DNA of 64,000 bases from Planctomycetaceae bacterium (lineage in GTDB: Bacteria > Planctomycetota > Planctomycetia > Pirellulales > Pirellulaceae). This document shows, piece by piece, positions 55,196-64,000 of the stretch. The notes under the pieces are model-generated. The model saw only the letters and a program-made list of their open reading frames with translations, was not told where the DNA came from and ran no database searches. The DNA lies in NCBI GenBank assembly GCA_020638995.1, contig JACKHM010000005.1, positions 620,001 through 684,000 on the forward strand, read 5' to 3'. Each line of letters opens with the position of its first letter. Position 1 is the first letter of the stretch. A program made the translations under genes and the position numbers.

Positions 55196-56155
55196 TTAGT
55201 AATCACCAACGACTTGCCCATCCGCGCGGACGCCTAGCTTCTGATACGTGCCCCATGTGGTCGGATCGTTGACGTTGCCGATGCGCGATTCGATCGTCTC
55301 GGCAACGAACTTTACCGAGCCGTCGGTCAAGGCAAACAAGGCACCGCCCGGATGCTGGCTGCTGTAGCCCCACGACGCGAATGTGCCCGGAACAGCTCCC
55401 ATCCCAACGCCGGTCTGCAACTCGAAACTCACGTTGGAGTAAACCCCGATGGTGCAATCGTTGGGCAGCCCTCCGGTACAGGGAAAACCGGTCGCTCCCG
55501 CCCAGATCCCCGCACCTGGCTTAGAGGGGCCTTTGATGGGTTGCGTCGCACGCTCGCCGACGGCGAAGGTATTGCTCAAGCCGTCGGTGATGTCACGAAA
55601 GTTGTGTGAACTGCGAAAATAGAACAGGCCGTCCGCGGGCGAACTGTTGTCAACTCCCATACAACCCAGGTAATTCGTCTTCGAAACGGTAACGTCCAGT
55701 CCACTCGGATCGAGATGGCGATCGTCGTTCAAATGGTTGCCCGTGTCACTGGGACAGATGAAACTGGGAACGGCCGTCGTGAGAACATTTACCTTCACGG
55801 GATCTGACAACGACTCCAACAAGCTCTGTGGCCGGTTAGGCTGCAGCGTGTCGTGGGTCGGTCCGAGTTCGATTCGCGGCATCAGCAACACATGCCACGA
55901 CCACGACGAACGATCGGTAGGAAAACGGCTGGAGGGGATTGCACCGGGCGGCAGCGTCTTAAACGAATCGTGATAATTGTGCATCGCCAGCACAATCTGT
56001 TTCAAATTATTCCGACAAGACATCCGCCGGGCCGCCTCGCGGGCCGCTTGAACGGCAGGCAACAGCAATGCCACCAAGATGCCGATGATGGCGATGACAA
56101 CGAGTAGTTCGACGAGCGTGAAGGCGCTACGTCGAGGTCTTGGGAGTGGACTCAT
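55196..56155 (-). CDS. DUF1559 prepilin-type protein inside the VWA operon island
   Basis: A 319-residue DUF1559 protein: basic leader, FTLVELLVVIAIIGILVALL, the core AVQAAREAARRMSCRNNLKQ, then HNYHDSFKTLPPGAIPSSRF and, near the end, SSQHPGGALFALTDGSVKFV. The prepilin signal predicts export and processing by a prepilin peptidase. It is flanked by 503 gene-free bases upstream and by the ddl remnant downstream, and separates DUF58 from the VWA gene. It looks like a later arrival in an older operon. Confidence 0.92.
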   Translation of the reverse strand: MSPLPRPRRSAFTLVELLVVIAIIGILVALLLPAVQAAREAARRMSCRNNLKQIVLAMHNYHDSFKTLPPGAIPSSRFPTDRSSWSWHVLLMPRIELGPTHDTLQPNRPQSLLESLSDPVKVNVLTTAVPSFICPSDTGNHLNDDRHLDPSGLDVTVSKTNYLGCMGVDNSSPADGLFYFRSSHNFRDITDGLSNTFAVGERATQPIKGPSKPGAGIWAGATGFPCTGGLPNDCTIGVYSNVSFELQTGVGMGAVPGTFASWGYSSQHPGGALFALTDGSVKFVAETIESRIGNVNDPTTWGTYQKLGVRADGQVVGDY

Positions 56156-56658
56156 AACGGCTCGCTAGGTATAGAAGTGAGAAGTTGCGATAGCCCAGTA
56201 TTAGCGGACTCTTGACGATCCTCAATGATCTCGATAGGAGGACTTTACAAGTTAGGACAACAGACCAACTCGTTGTTGTGAATCGGCTCGTCCACATTCC
56301 GACGCAGATCATCTTGCAACAGCCCGAACATTATTGAGTGCGACAAATCACCAGCAGCCGCTTTCCTGCCAAGAACCCCGGAACTGCCGCGTGCCGGCGG
56401 TTGTACGCTCTATCTTTTGAAGTACGCTATCTGCCAACGAATCTCGCGTACATAGGTTAGTTCAACAATCTCCTCCTGGCAACCGAAGTAAGATCGCACT
56501 GAGACAGCCGATAGCGCGCGAACTCAACCACCGTGCCCGCACCTTCCCGACGAATCGGGCGATTCAGGGACGGTAGGCTAATCGCAAAGCTGAACAATCC
56601 GCACGAGGAACCCGCGAAGCATGCTGTGGCACAGCCAACTTCGATGCCAGTCGAACAC
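56156..56658. other. gene-free stretch inside the MoxR/VWA operon
   Basis: Between the stop of DUF58 and the DUF1559 start there are 503 bases with no convincing gene. One minus-strand frame (about 56457-56658) is open but joins the middle of the DUF58 gene in another frame and has no family features. Such a gap is odd in an operon otherwise spaced by a few bases. I saw no terminal inverted repeats. Confidence 0.5.
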
Positions 56659-57570
56659 CTAGCGCACCCTCCGTCGTGAAGACACAAACGCGGACAGTGC
56701 GACATCAAACGACTGGGCGGTCGAGATGAGACGATAATCGATTTCATTGTCCGAGCAGCCTCGTTTGAGTTGCTGGAGAAACGCGTCGAGTTCCGCCCGA
56801 TACGCCGCACGAATGGCTCGCGGCTGCGTGGTCAGTTCCGGTAATCCTTCGAGCCCGCGAAACAAAGTCGGACGGTCAAACGGCAGGCTCAGTTCGGCGG
56901 GATCGAGGATTTGAAGTACGGCGAGATCATGTTGACGATGGCGCAGGTGACGCAAACCCATCAGCACGTTCGCCGCGTCATCAAACAAATCGCTGATCAC
57001 CAGAACGACACCACGTTTCGTCAATTTCTGAGCGAGTTGCCGAAACGTGTTACTGATCGCCGTTTTGTTCGCCGAAGGCGTCTGCTCCATGACGGTCAGC
57101 AACTCGCTCAGCCTGGCAGGGCTATTGCTTGGCGGAACGTAATCGCGGATTTGACTATCGAATGTAATGAGTCCGACGGCATCTTGTCGCTGAAGAACAA
57201 GCCATGCCAATGCCGCTGCGATGCACTGCGCATATTCGAGCTTTGATAGCGCCGAGTCGGGACCGCGGTACGACATACTCTCGCTGACATCCAACGCGAG
57301 ATAGCAAATCAAGTTCGTTTCGTCCTCATATTGCTTGAGATAGAACTTGTCGGTGCGACCGAAGACTTTCCAGTCGAGATAACGAATGTCGTCGCCCGGA
57401 ACGTACTCGCGATGCTCGGCGAACTCGACGGAGAAGCCGCGATACGGGCTGCGATGCAAGCCCGCAACAAACCCTTCGACGATCCGGCGTGCACGAAGCG
57501 TGAGCCCCTGGAGCTTAGCCAGCGTCCGCGGATCTAAAAACTTGAGGGAGCTTTCCACGGTCGTCTTCAT
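56659..57570 (-). CDS. DUF58 (VWA-like) protein
   Basis: A 303-residue soluble partner of MoxR ATPases. The family opening is present (FLDPRTLAKLQGLTLRARRI; GLHRSPYRGFSVEFAEHREY), then YLDWKVFGRTDKFYLKQYED and a MIDAS-like DVSES in LALDVSESMSYRG. No membrane helix. Its start overlaps the end of the moxR gene by 56 bases, so the two are coupled. The usual downstream partners, the VWA membrane proteins, are here displaced by 1.8 kb. Confidence 0.93.
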   Translation of the reverse strand: MKTTVESSLKFLDPRTLAKLQGLTLRARRIVEGFVAGLHRSPYRGFSVEFAEHREYVPGDDIRYLDWKVFGRTDKFYLKQYEDETNLICYLALDVSESMSYRGPDSALSKLEYAQCIAAALAWLVLQRQDAVGLITFDSQIRDYVPPSNSPARLSELLTVMEQTPSANKTAISNTFRQLAQKLTKRGVVLVISDLFDDAANVLMGLRHLRHRQHDLAVLQILDPAELSLPFDRPTLFRGLEGLPELTTQPRAIRAAYRAELDAFLQQLKRGCSDNEIDYRLISTAQSFDVALSAFVSSRRRVR

Positions 57571-58597
57571 TGCTCACGTGAGGGGCTGATTTCAGAATCC
57601 GCCGCACGATTTCATCAGCGGTAATTCCTTCGGCATCGGCGACAAAGGTTGTTTTGATACGGTGCCGCAAGACCGGCAAGGCCACGGCTTGTATATCCTC
57701 GTGGCTCACACAGTATCTTCCATTCAACGCCGCCCTCGCTTTAGCGCCGAGCACCAAATACTGACTGGCTCGCGGTCCCGCTCCCCACATCACATACTCG
57801 CGGATAAAGTCGGGCGTGTCCTCGCGTCCGGTTCTCGTGCATCTTGCCAGTCGCAACGCATAGCGAGCAATGTGGTCGGCAATCGGGATCCGTCGGACGA
57901 TGTGGGTTAGCTTCAGGATTTCCTCCGCGTCTAGCGTTGGCGTAACACTCACATCTTGATCCGCCGTAGTTCGTCGAACGATCTCAAGTTCCTCGTCTTC
58001 ATCGGGGTAATCAACGTGGATGTTGAACATGAAACGATCAAGCTGAGCTTCCGGAAGCGGATATGTACCCTCTTGCTCAATTGGGTTTTGCGTTGCCAGT
58101 ACAAAGAAGGGCTCCGCAAGCTTGTGCTTCGCACCGCCCGCTGTGACTTGGTGCTCTTGCATTGCTTCGAGCAGCGCCGCCTGTGTCTTGGGCGGCGTGC
58201 GATTGATTTCATCGGCCAACAAGACGTTGGCAAATATCGGCCCACGCAGAAAACGGTACTCACGGTCGCCCGACGATTTATTCTCTTGAATGACTTCCGT
58301 ACCCGTAATGTCTGAGGGCATCAGGTCCGGCGTGAACTGAATTCGATTGAATGACAGCGACAACGCATCAGCCAACGTGCGGATCATCAGCGTCTTGGCC
58401 AACCCTGGTACACCGACCAACAAACAGTGCCCGCGGGCAAACATGGTCATCAGCAACTCTTCGAGGACTTGACCTTGCCCCACGATGACTTTGCCCAATT
58501 CACACCGGATCTGTTGACAAGCTTCATGAAGGCGGCGAACCGCCTCGACGTCATCGGGTGCTGCCATTTTCGCGGTCGGGCTCGTTTCGTGTTTCAT
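57515..58597 (-). CDS. MoxR family AAA+ ATPase
   Basis: A chaperone-type AAA+ protein that with VWA proteins activates or assembles others, often by metal insertion. The Walker A is GVPGLAKT, Walker B VLLADEINR, then the signature TQAALLEAMQEHQVT and sensor region LATQNPIEQEGTYPLPEAQL. The C-terminal lid is complete. From the ATG at 58597 it has 360 residues; GTG at 58612 and ATG at 58567 are other possible starts. It overlaps the end of the PQQ/TPR gene. Confidence 0.94.
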   Translation of the reverse strand: MKHETSPTAKMAAPDDVEAVRRLHEACQQIRCELGKVIVGQGQVLEELLMTMFARGHCLLVGVPGLAKTLMIRTLADALSLSFNRIQFTPDLMPSDITGTEVIQENKSSGDREYRFLRGPIFANVLLADEINRTPPKTQAALLEAMQEHQVTAGGAKHKLAEPFFVLATQNPIEQEGTYPLPEAQLDRFMFNIHVDYPDEDEELEIVRRTTADQDVSVTPTLDAEEILKLTHIVRRIPIADHIARYALRLARCTRTGREDTPDFIREYVMWGAGPRASQYLVLGAKARAALNGRYCVSHEDIQAVALPVLRHRIKTTFVADAEGITADEIVRRILKSAPHVSNEDDRGKLPQVFRSADAG

Positions 58598-60983
58598 GCT
58601 GTTTAAAGACACTTAGAAAATTCTGGGAGGCGATGACTAGACGATCGTTGGCAAGGACCAGATTTCCTCCGGTCACACCACGGGCAGCCAAATCGATCGT
58701 ACCAGCAATCTCGGGCGAGCGTCCTCGCATCTCCTCGCGAATTTGCTGGTCAAAGACCAATATCGAATCTCGTGTTGGCCAGTATACAAGTTTATCGACA
58801 AGAATGCCGCGACCGAAGCCATGAGGCGTCGGTTTAGCAAGCCCCGGCAAGCTACGGTGAGGTTCCGGAAATTGTGCGTCGAGTCGACCGGTGTATACAT
58901 CAAACCAGTATAAATAGTCGCCACTGGCGATCAAATGCTCCTCGCCCACGCCTAGCAGATGGATGGCATCGGCCGCTTGGTCTTGCAATGACGCCCAGAC
59001 CAAGATCCCGGTGTTCGCATCCAAAGCGAATAGCTGTTCGCAGTCGCTCGGCGCGACGATCACCAAATCACGATAGAGGAGGCAGGGTGTCAAGTCTCGA
59101 AACTGGTTCCGCGTTTCTCGATCAGGGTTTTCGTCCTGGAAGTTAACGCGAGGATACTCGCTGAGCCAGCGGATTGCGCCATCACGAGCTGATAGTGCCG
59201 CCACGACCCCGAGATTTGTATTGCAGTAGAGCGTTTTATTTCGAAGCGAGAGAAGTGTGTGTGTCAGCTCGAAGGGACGCTGCGAGCCAGCAGGCTCCGC
59301 TCCCACAATCAACTTTCGCCAACGCAATCGCGCTGTACGGGCGTCGAAACAGGCGACGTAGCTTTCGCTGCGGACCGAGCTGCGATGTCGCAGTGCAATG
59401 TACAACCATTGCCCATCCGAAATCGGAACGCCGTCGAACGCCCACTCGGAATCCCAGTGTGGCCCTTCGAGTCGGAGTTCAACAGTAAGCCTGCCTTCCG
59501 AATTCAGATCAAGGCCAACAATTCGCGCCGGTTCCTCACGTTCCTGTCGCAAATCGACATTCACTCCGGTCGGCAATGAACCGACGCGGGCATACACCGT
59601 TTGGCCGTGAGATGACAATGGAAATCGAGGCACTCCCACGCTGCGACTCAGTCCCGGTGGAGCGACAGTCCTTTCAGGAAGCAGCGAGGTTCCAAAAACA
59701 GCGCTGCCGTCTTCGATTCGACGGGCAACAATATCAGATTCCGAGGTTCCAGCCTGAACAATCACCGTCTTATCAATCACGATCGGATGGTAGCTGAGCA
59801 GGCCCTCAGGCGACTCGGCGACGCGAGCCCCTTCGCTCCCGATCAGTTCGCCCTCCCCGGAGAAACTCGGCAGTGCGACGTTCCAACTCGGTTGCGAGCT
59901 TATTAAAGTTTCTATTTCTTCGGAGTTTTGAATCGGGGTGCGGGACGTTGCAATGCGCTGTCGTTCGCTGCTGCCCGCAAAGGTTGGCCACGAGGACTCG
60001 CCTGGAGGCGCAGGCCACCCCAGACTTTCATCGAGAAGTGATTGCAACAGGTCGACATACTTACCGGATCGCCCGCCGATCTCGCCGACTGCATTGGGAT
60101 AAACCCTCCGCATGAGTTCCAATTCGGCAGCCGCTCGCCGCGGGTGCCCCTCGAGAACTGAGACAAGTGTCAGCCGGGCTTGTAGATCGGCGAGGGCAAC
60201 ATCCGGATCACGATAGGCGAGCCAATCCGTCGCCGCATCGCATGTCTGTAAGAGTGGGATCGTCTGATCCCAATTGGCGTCGGTTTCCAGGTGCTGAGTG
60301 ATCAACCACAGCGGCTGGCCAGCAAACTCGGTGAACCGCGGATCGTTGTGAGCGGGGAATCGTGTCAGTGGGCTGATTTGCTCCCAAAACCGTCTCGCCT
60401 CACTCCACTCGCCGCGTTCTAGCGCCAAATCCCCGAGCTCCAGCAACGCTTCGTCCGCGTAGCTGCTGGAAAAGTACTTCGTCACAATCTGACGCAGCGA
60501 ATCTTCATCGCGTCGCTCTCGAGCAGCGCTCAGCAGATTCAACGCAACGGGATCAATTTGCCTGCGATACAACGTCAGGGCCTCGGGACCACGGATGGCG
60601 AGTTCAGCGAGCTTCATTTGCCGGTAGACCGCCAGCGGAATGTAACGGCGAAAACGCGAATCACTTCGTGCAACTGGCACAAGTTGCGTTTCAACTCCCC
60701 CGGCATCTTGACGAATCGAATCGATCGCCTCTTGCCACTGCTTTTCGGCCAGCAACGCGTCGAATCGGGCAAGGTGCGCCATGGTCGCATTACTGGCGAC
60801 ATCTAGCGAAACGGTCGGTGGGCGAGAGGGCGCCGGTTCGACTTCCTGGCTGTAAAGATTCACAACACCGTAAATCAGTACACTCGCCAACGCCAACAAG
60901 TTCCTGCGGCACAAAGACGGACTCGCAGAAGTGGATCGAATCGGCAGTCGACCGTTGCGAGCTGTTGATTCAGCGACTGGCAT
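58551..60983 (-). CDS. exported PQQ-propeller protein with N-terminal TPR-like region
   Basis: An 810-residue protein from the ATG at 60983. A signal anchor (RRNLLALASVLIYGVVNLY) is at about residues 26-45. Residues about 60-330 are TPR-like helices (YADEALLELGDLALERGEWS). Residues about 380-790 are PQQ-type blades, e.g. ACFDARTARLRWRKLI, ALSARDGAIRWLSEYP, LDANTGILVWASLQ and YWFDVYTGRLDAQF. It lies between small membrane-protein genes and moxR. It overlaps the moxR gene by 47 bases and the upstream gene by 14, so it is co-translated with both. Probably a periplasmic or membrane-bound scaffold. Confidence 0.87.
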   Translation of the reverse strand: MPVAESTARNGRLPIRSTSASPSLCRRNLLALASVLIYGVVNLYSQEVEPAPSRPPTVSLDVASNATMAHLARFDALLAEKQWQEAIDSIRQDAGGVETQLVPVARSDSRFRRYIPLAVYRQMKLAELAIRGPEALTLYRRQIDPVALNLLSAARERRDEDSLRQIVTKYFSSSYADEALLELGDLALERGEWSEARRFWEQISPLTRFPAHNDPRFTEFAGQPLWLITQHLETDANWDQTIPLLQTCDAATDWLAYRDPDVALADLQARLTLVSVLEGHPRRAAAELELMRRVYPNAVGEIGGRSGKYVDLLQSLLDESLGWPAPPGESSWPTFAGSSERQRIATSRTPIQNSEEIETLISSQPSWNVALPSFSGEGELIGSEGARVAESPEGLLSYHPIVIDKTVIVQAGTSESDIVARRIEDGSAVFGTSLLPERTVAPPGLSRSVGVPRFPLSSHGQTVYARVGSLPTGVNVDLRQEREEPARIVGLDLNSEGRLTVELRLEGPHWDSEWAFDGVPISDGQWLYIALRHRSSVRSESYVACFDARTARLRWRKLIVGAEPAGSQRPFELTHTLLSLRNKTLYCNTNLGVVAALSARDGAIRWLSEYPRVNFQDENPDRETRNQFRDLTPCLLYRDLVIVAPSDCEQLFALDANTGILVWASLQDQAADAIHLLGVGEEHLIASGDYLYWFDVYTGRLDAQFPEPHRSLPGLAKPTPHGFGRGILVDKLVYWPTRDSILVFDQQIREEMRGRSPEIAGTIDLAARGVTGGNLVLANDRLVIASQNFLSVFKQHETRNEPDRENGSTR

Positions 60984-61152
60984 AACCTTCGACAATTCGA
61001 CCAAGGTAGAACGCCCCAAATCCGAACGCCGTCATGATCAACATTTGAAAGATATGAAACGTCTCACCGAATGTGTCGGTCAGATTCATGAACATCGACA
61101 GCGGGAGGAGGATCAATCCGAAAATCTGCAACAGTCGACCGAACGCTTTCAT
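60970..61152 (-). CDS. small two-helix membrane protein, 60 aa
   Basis: From the ATG at 61152 it is 60 residues with two membrane helices (LLQIFGLILLPLSMFMNLTD; FQMLIMTAFGFGAFYLGRIV). It begins 4 bases after the 103-residue membrane-protein gene and its end overlaps the PQQ/TPR gene. The longer frame upstream lies inside the neighbour. No family is recognised. Confidence 0.78.
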   Translation of the reverse strand: MKAFGRLLQIFGLILLPLSMFMNLTDTFGETFHIFQMLIMTAFGFGAFYLGRIVEGYASR

Positions 61153-61156
61153 CGAA

Positions 61157-61468
61157 TCAACTCTGCAATGCGACTTCCGACTCGGCGGAGTCCGTTGCCG
61201 CGGCAGAGGAAGCCACGGCTGCTCGTTGCTGCGCCCGGGCGCGACTGACCACATAATAGAAGTAAGCCGAGATACTCGTAAACACCAGAAACGGCATCGA
61301 CATCATGAACAGGATGCTCCAAAAATATCCCTTCACCATGCTCGAGTAGGCCGGATCGCCGGCCATCCCGTCCTTGCAGGTTGGGCACGCGAACACCGAG
61401 TCCGACAAGCACACAGCAACACAAAGAAACATGGCTGCAGTCAGAATCGGTTTTTGTAATCGGTGCAT
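61157..61468 (-). CDS. membrane protein with CPTC motif, 103 aa
   Basis: From the ATG at 61468: a signal/anchor helix (ILTAAMFLCVAVCLSDSVFA), then CPTCKDG at the membrane exit, a second helix (SILFMMSMPFLVFTSISAYF) and an Ala/Ser-rich tail. A CxxC right after the first helix on the outer side suggests metal (copper) or redox chemistry, but this is inference. It lies 47 bases behind a DUF420 gene, a family tied to cytochrome oxidase biogenesis. Confidence 0.8.
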   Translation of the reverse strand: MHRLQKPILTAAMFLCVAVCLSDSVFACPTCKDGMAGDPAYSSMVKGYFWSILFMMSMPFLVFTSISAYFYYVVSRARAQQRAAVASSAAATDSAESEVALQS

Positions 61469-61515
61469 CTTCTCAGCCTCCCAGTACTGACGTCGATTAT
61501 AGCGTCTTAATCTCA

Positions 61516-61950
61516 TCAGCTAAACAGCTGGTACAACATGAGGTAGACAATGACACCGGTCACAGAAACGTACAGCCAGATCGGAAATGTCCATATGGCC
61601 AACTTCAAATGGCGTTTCCGATCGTCACGCAACCCGAAGAAAATCGTCGCGATCGCCAAAAATGGTACGGCTGCGGCCAGCAATACATGGGAAACCAGCA
61701 TCAGACGGTATCCCCATAAAATCGCTGAATTGGGGTGCTCAAAAGCCTTGCCGCGTGAACCGGTCGCCTGATGGAGCAATTGGTGATAAGTCAGGTAGCA
61801 AACCAAAAAGACTACTGACACTCCGAAACACGCCAACATCGTCCATTTGTGCGCAGTCTCCATCCTGCGTCTGATCAGTATCAATCCGACCACGAGTAAA
61901 ACGACCGCTAGCGCGTTTAGGCCCGCATTCACGTGCGGCAAGACATCCAT
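61516..61950 (-). CDS. DUF420 membrane protein
   Basis: A 144-residue protein with four membrane helices and the DUF420 pattern: VNAGLNALAVVLLVVGLILI, then ETAHKWTMLACFGVSVVFLV, YHQLLHQATG and HLKLAIWTFPIWLYVSVTGV. Conserved His residues lie at the helix ends. The family appears beside SCO1 and cytochrome c oxidase genes and is linked to oxidase assembly. Those genes are not in the window. The ATG at 61950 is the family start; the frame stays open 25 residues further. First gene of the long polycistron. Confidence 0.88.
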   Translation of the reverse strand: MDVLPHVNAGLNALAVVLLVVGLILIRRRMETAHKWTMLACFGVSVVFLVCYLTYHQLLHQATGSRGKAFEHPNSAILWGYRLMLVSHVLLAAAVPFLAIATIFFGLRDDRKRHLKLAIWTFPIWLYVSVTGVIVYLMLYQLFS

Positions 61951-62184
61951 CGTACCAGTCAACTCACCTGCTGAAGGGGTGAGCGTGAATGAAAAACACG
62001 AGACGCCGCACCAGTAGTTACGCAAAACGAGCCTGTGTAAACTCCTGGAATTTCAACGAGTGAGCGTTCCATAAAAACCTTCGCGGGTATCACAAAACCC
62101 TCAACCGCTCCACGGCGTCGCGATGCTTCTACGTGCAAGGGATGTATCATAGCCAATAGCGTCGATCCGTTGTCAGACTAGCGA

Positions 62185-62367
62185 TTAGCCGGGCGGGACC
62201 ATAGTGTCGTCGCCGCTTTCTTGGCCAACTGCTTCCATCGCCTTCATTTGAGCTTCGGCATCTTCCCCCTGAAACGTCGATTGCGCCGGGTCGGCTACTT
62301 CTGGTCCACAGCCCGAGAGCAGCCCGAGACAAGCGACTAGCGCACTAAGTTGAAAATACTTACTCAT
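62185..62367 (-). CDS. small lipoprotein near DUF1559 gene
   Basis: A 60-residue lipoprotein from the ATG at 62367: signal YFQLSALVACLGLL with lipobox LSGC, then an acidic tail (EDAEAQMKAMEAVGQESGDD). It lies 255 bases downstream of a DUF1559 gene on the same strand. It mirrors the lipoprotein/DUF1559 pair at 24597-25751. Function unknown. Confidence 0.75.
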   Translation of the reverse strand: MSKYFQLSALVACLGLLSGCGPEVADPAQSTFQGEDAEAQMKAMEAVGQESGDDTMVPPG

Positions 62368-62622
62368 TAGTTTTTCCCTTATCAAACGGGTTGTTTTTCT
62401 ATTTTCACTAGTCAGCAGGAAGCGATGACAAGTCATCTTCCCCAGCCACCGTACCAGTTCATTAATGCATCAAGACATATCAAGCAATAAGCGAGCGTTT
62501 TTTAACCATTTACTTCGGATTACGGCAAGTTACAAACACAAGCGAGAAGCGAGTGGTACGATGGCCCTCCGCTTCTCGAAGCGGCCCATTCTTGCGTCGC
62601 GTTCGGACTCTGCTGGGTGTAA

Positions 62623-63717
62623 TTACGGCAGGTCCCCAAGCGGTGCTCCGTCCGAAATGTAAGCCAAGCGATCCAGCACCAGATTATCGGTTGTCTCGGA
62701 GATGAAACGCACCGCACCGTCACCCAGGGTTACCTGAATCCCACCAGGATGCATGCTTCCCGGTGTCGACCAATCTCCTAACCGGCTCTTCGTCGCTCCA
62801 GCTCGTGCAAAAGGCGGGGAGTCCCAGCTGCAACACTTGTTCATATTGATGCCAGAGTCACCGATGCTCGTCGGTCCGTATGACAAGTCGACACCGCATC
62901 CAACCCATTTTGCATAACCCCACGTCTGCGAAACACCGTTCCAAGTGTTCCGGAGCGTTTCAATCACAGCCGCAGCATTACTAGTTCCGTCCGTGATGTC
63001 ACGGAACTGCGCCGTAGCATTATGACCGAACATACGTCGGACCGAAAGCGATTCTCGATCCCACTCGACGGCACCAGACGAACCCCTGTTTCTATCGATA
63101 CTAAAGTCGTAGTTCGTGTAGGCACCGCCCCGCACACTGCTACTGGGAGAGACGCCGTAGTTTGTATCCCCAACATTTGGATAAAACGTCACATTGGGAT
63201 CTGATGGGCACAAAAACGCGGGCACGTCCTTGCTGACCACAAGGTCATTGGCGTTACCTGCGGCACCAGGCTGTAATCCTCCGCGAACTTGGCCACCGTT
63301 TCGGGTTGCCTGCGATCCCGTTGCCAAGTTGAGGTCCAGTTGGTCCTGAAGGCTTTGCTGCTCAAGGAACGGGAGCATCAGTAGCCAGCCACGGTGATTC
63401 AGAACTCCACCGATCTTCCCAACGCCGTCCACACCTCCGTTAGTGCCCGCGTTCGCACTACCACTGGTTGTCAACCCTGTGGTGATCGAACCGCTATGCG
63501 AGACGGAATAGGGAAATGTCTTGTAGGTATCGTGGTAGTTGTGTAACGCAATGCCAATCTGCTTGAGATTGTTGCTGCACTGCATCCGACGAGCTGCTTC
63601 TCTTGCAGCTTGCACGGCGGGCAACAACAGCGCCACCAATATTCCAATAATTGCGATGACCACCAGTAGTTCAACGAGTGTAAACGCCCGCCGAACCGAA
63701 ACACGAGAACTACACAT
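62623..63717 (-). CDS. DUF1559 prepilin-type protein
   Basis: A 364-residue DUF1559 protein. The ATG at 63717 is preceded by GGAGGAG at 6 bases, which decides against the longer frame. Prepilin signal AFTLVELLVVIAIIGILVAL, core AVQAAREAARRMQCSNNLKQ, YHDTYKTFPYS and a C-terminal SMHPGGIQVTLGDGAVRFIS. The middle is Gly/Asn-rich with an insertion relative to the copy at 24810. Followed by a small lipoprotein gene. Confidence 0.93.
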   Translation of the reverse strand: MCSSRVSVRRAFTLVELLVVIAIIGILVALLLPAVQAAREAARRMQCSNNLKQIGIALHNYHDTYKTFPYSVSHSGSITTGLTTSGSANAGTNGGVDGVGKIGGVLNHRGWLLMLPFLEQQSLQDQLDLNLATGSQATRNGGQVRGGLQPGAAGNANDLVVSKDVPAFLCPSDPNVTFYPNVGDTNYGVSPSSSVRGGAYTNYDFSIDRNRGSSGAVEWDRESLSVRRMFGHNATAQFRDITDGTSNAAAVIETLRNTWNGVSQTWGYAKWVGCGVDLSYGPTSIGDSGINMNKCCSWDSPPFARAGATKSRLGDWSTPGSMHPGGIQVTLGDGAVRFISETTDNLVLDRLAYISDGAPLGDLP

Positions 63718-64000
63718 GTTCACTCCTCCAGAGACACAAAAAGGGATTAAAATCAAAACTCAAATCTACCAGGAACCTTTCGGACGTAGGCAATTTGACT
63801 GAGGCTTGTTGATTGGCAAGTCTCGTGCCTATTCAAAGACATACGCCTGATGTACTGACCTTTATGCATGAAAGTTATTCGGTGTTGCGGTTGTTATGCC
63901 TTGAACGTGTGCAACGGCTGTCACAATTTTCGGCAGATGGGGGTTGTTGCTTCGCGGGCGATTCAGGTGCGGGATCCCCACACGACCAAGATTCGCAGGT

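Noticed and set aside
1..64000. CRISPR arrays, tRNA and rRNA genes, insertion sequences
   Set aside because: No regularly spaced repeats, no cloverleaf with CCA or T-loop context, no rRNA motifs and no transposase motifs were recognised on reading both strands.

Overview
The window looks like a chromosomal segment of a planctomycete, most probably of the Pirellulales/Pirellulaceae type. The evidence is the density of families typical of that phylum: an N-terminal LEPLEDRRLMA motif on an FG-GAP repeat protein, four DUF1559 pseudopilin-like proteins, a twin-arginine DUF1501 protein, DUF1571, secreted PQQ-type propellers, NPCBM and prenyltransferase-repeat proteins, and a long MoxR/DUF58/VWA operon. 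No rRNA, tRNA, CRISPR array, transposase or phage gene was recognised.

Layout. 1-3,479 (minus): the N-terminal part of an FG-GAP protein, two small unknown genes, proC and one small unknown gene. 3,666-12,050 (minus): a complete F-type ATP synthase operon in the order atpI-like, atpB, atpE, atpF, atpH, atpA, a DUF4870 gene, atpG, atpD, atpC. The DUF4870 gene carries an apparent frameshift, and AtpB, AtpE and AtpF have unusual N-terminal additions. 12,889-26,670: mostly single genes, namely a Rho_N/DUF4912 protein, larE, a PQQ-propeller protein, a flavin-oxidase-fold protein, a TPR protein, two different csrA genes flanking a DegT aminotransferase and a lipase-like lipoprotein, a secreted protein, a small lipoprotein with a DUF1559 protein, and a nucleosidase-like phosphorylase.

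27,131-35,000: a 1,456-residue Ser/Thr kinase / degenerate cyclase / AAA / TPR fusion followed at once by a GMC oxidoreductase; then an MntR-type repressor divergent from a DUF1559 gene plus a small membrane protein, with two MntR-box-like operators between them. 36,660-42,378 (plus): a compact five-gene operon combining a GNAT-nitrilase fusion, a C39-like cysteine peptidase, a RimK-like ATP-grasp ligase, a GCS2-type carboxylate-amine ligase and an N-formylglutamate-amidohydrolase-like enzyme. It reads as a pathway that makes, trims and modifies a small peptide-like amide, and it is the most interesting system here.

44,094-61,950 (minus): an approximately 18 kb polycistron running from DUF420 and small membrane proteins through a PQQ/TPR protein, MoxR, DUF58, two BatA-like VWA membrane proteins and a DUF4175-like protein to prenyltransferase-repeat and NPCBM proteins. 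A roughly 1.8 kb island holding a DUF1559 gene and an orphan N-terminal fragment of D-Ala-D-Ala ligase splits this operon between DUF58 and the first VWA gene. 62,185-63,717 (minus): a fourth DUF1559 gene with a small lipoprotein. All functional calls rest on motif recognition by eye; no database search was run.
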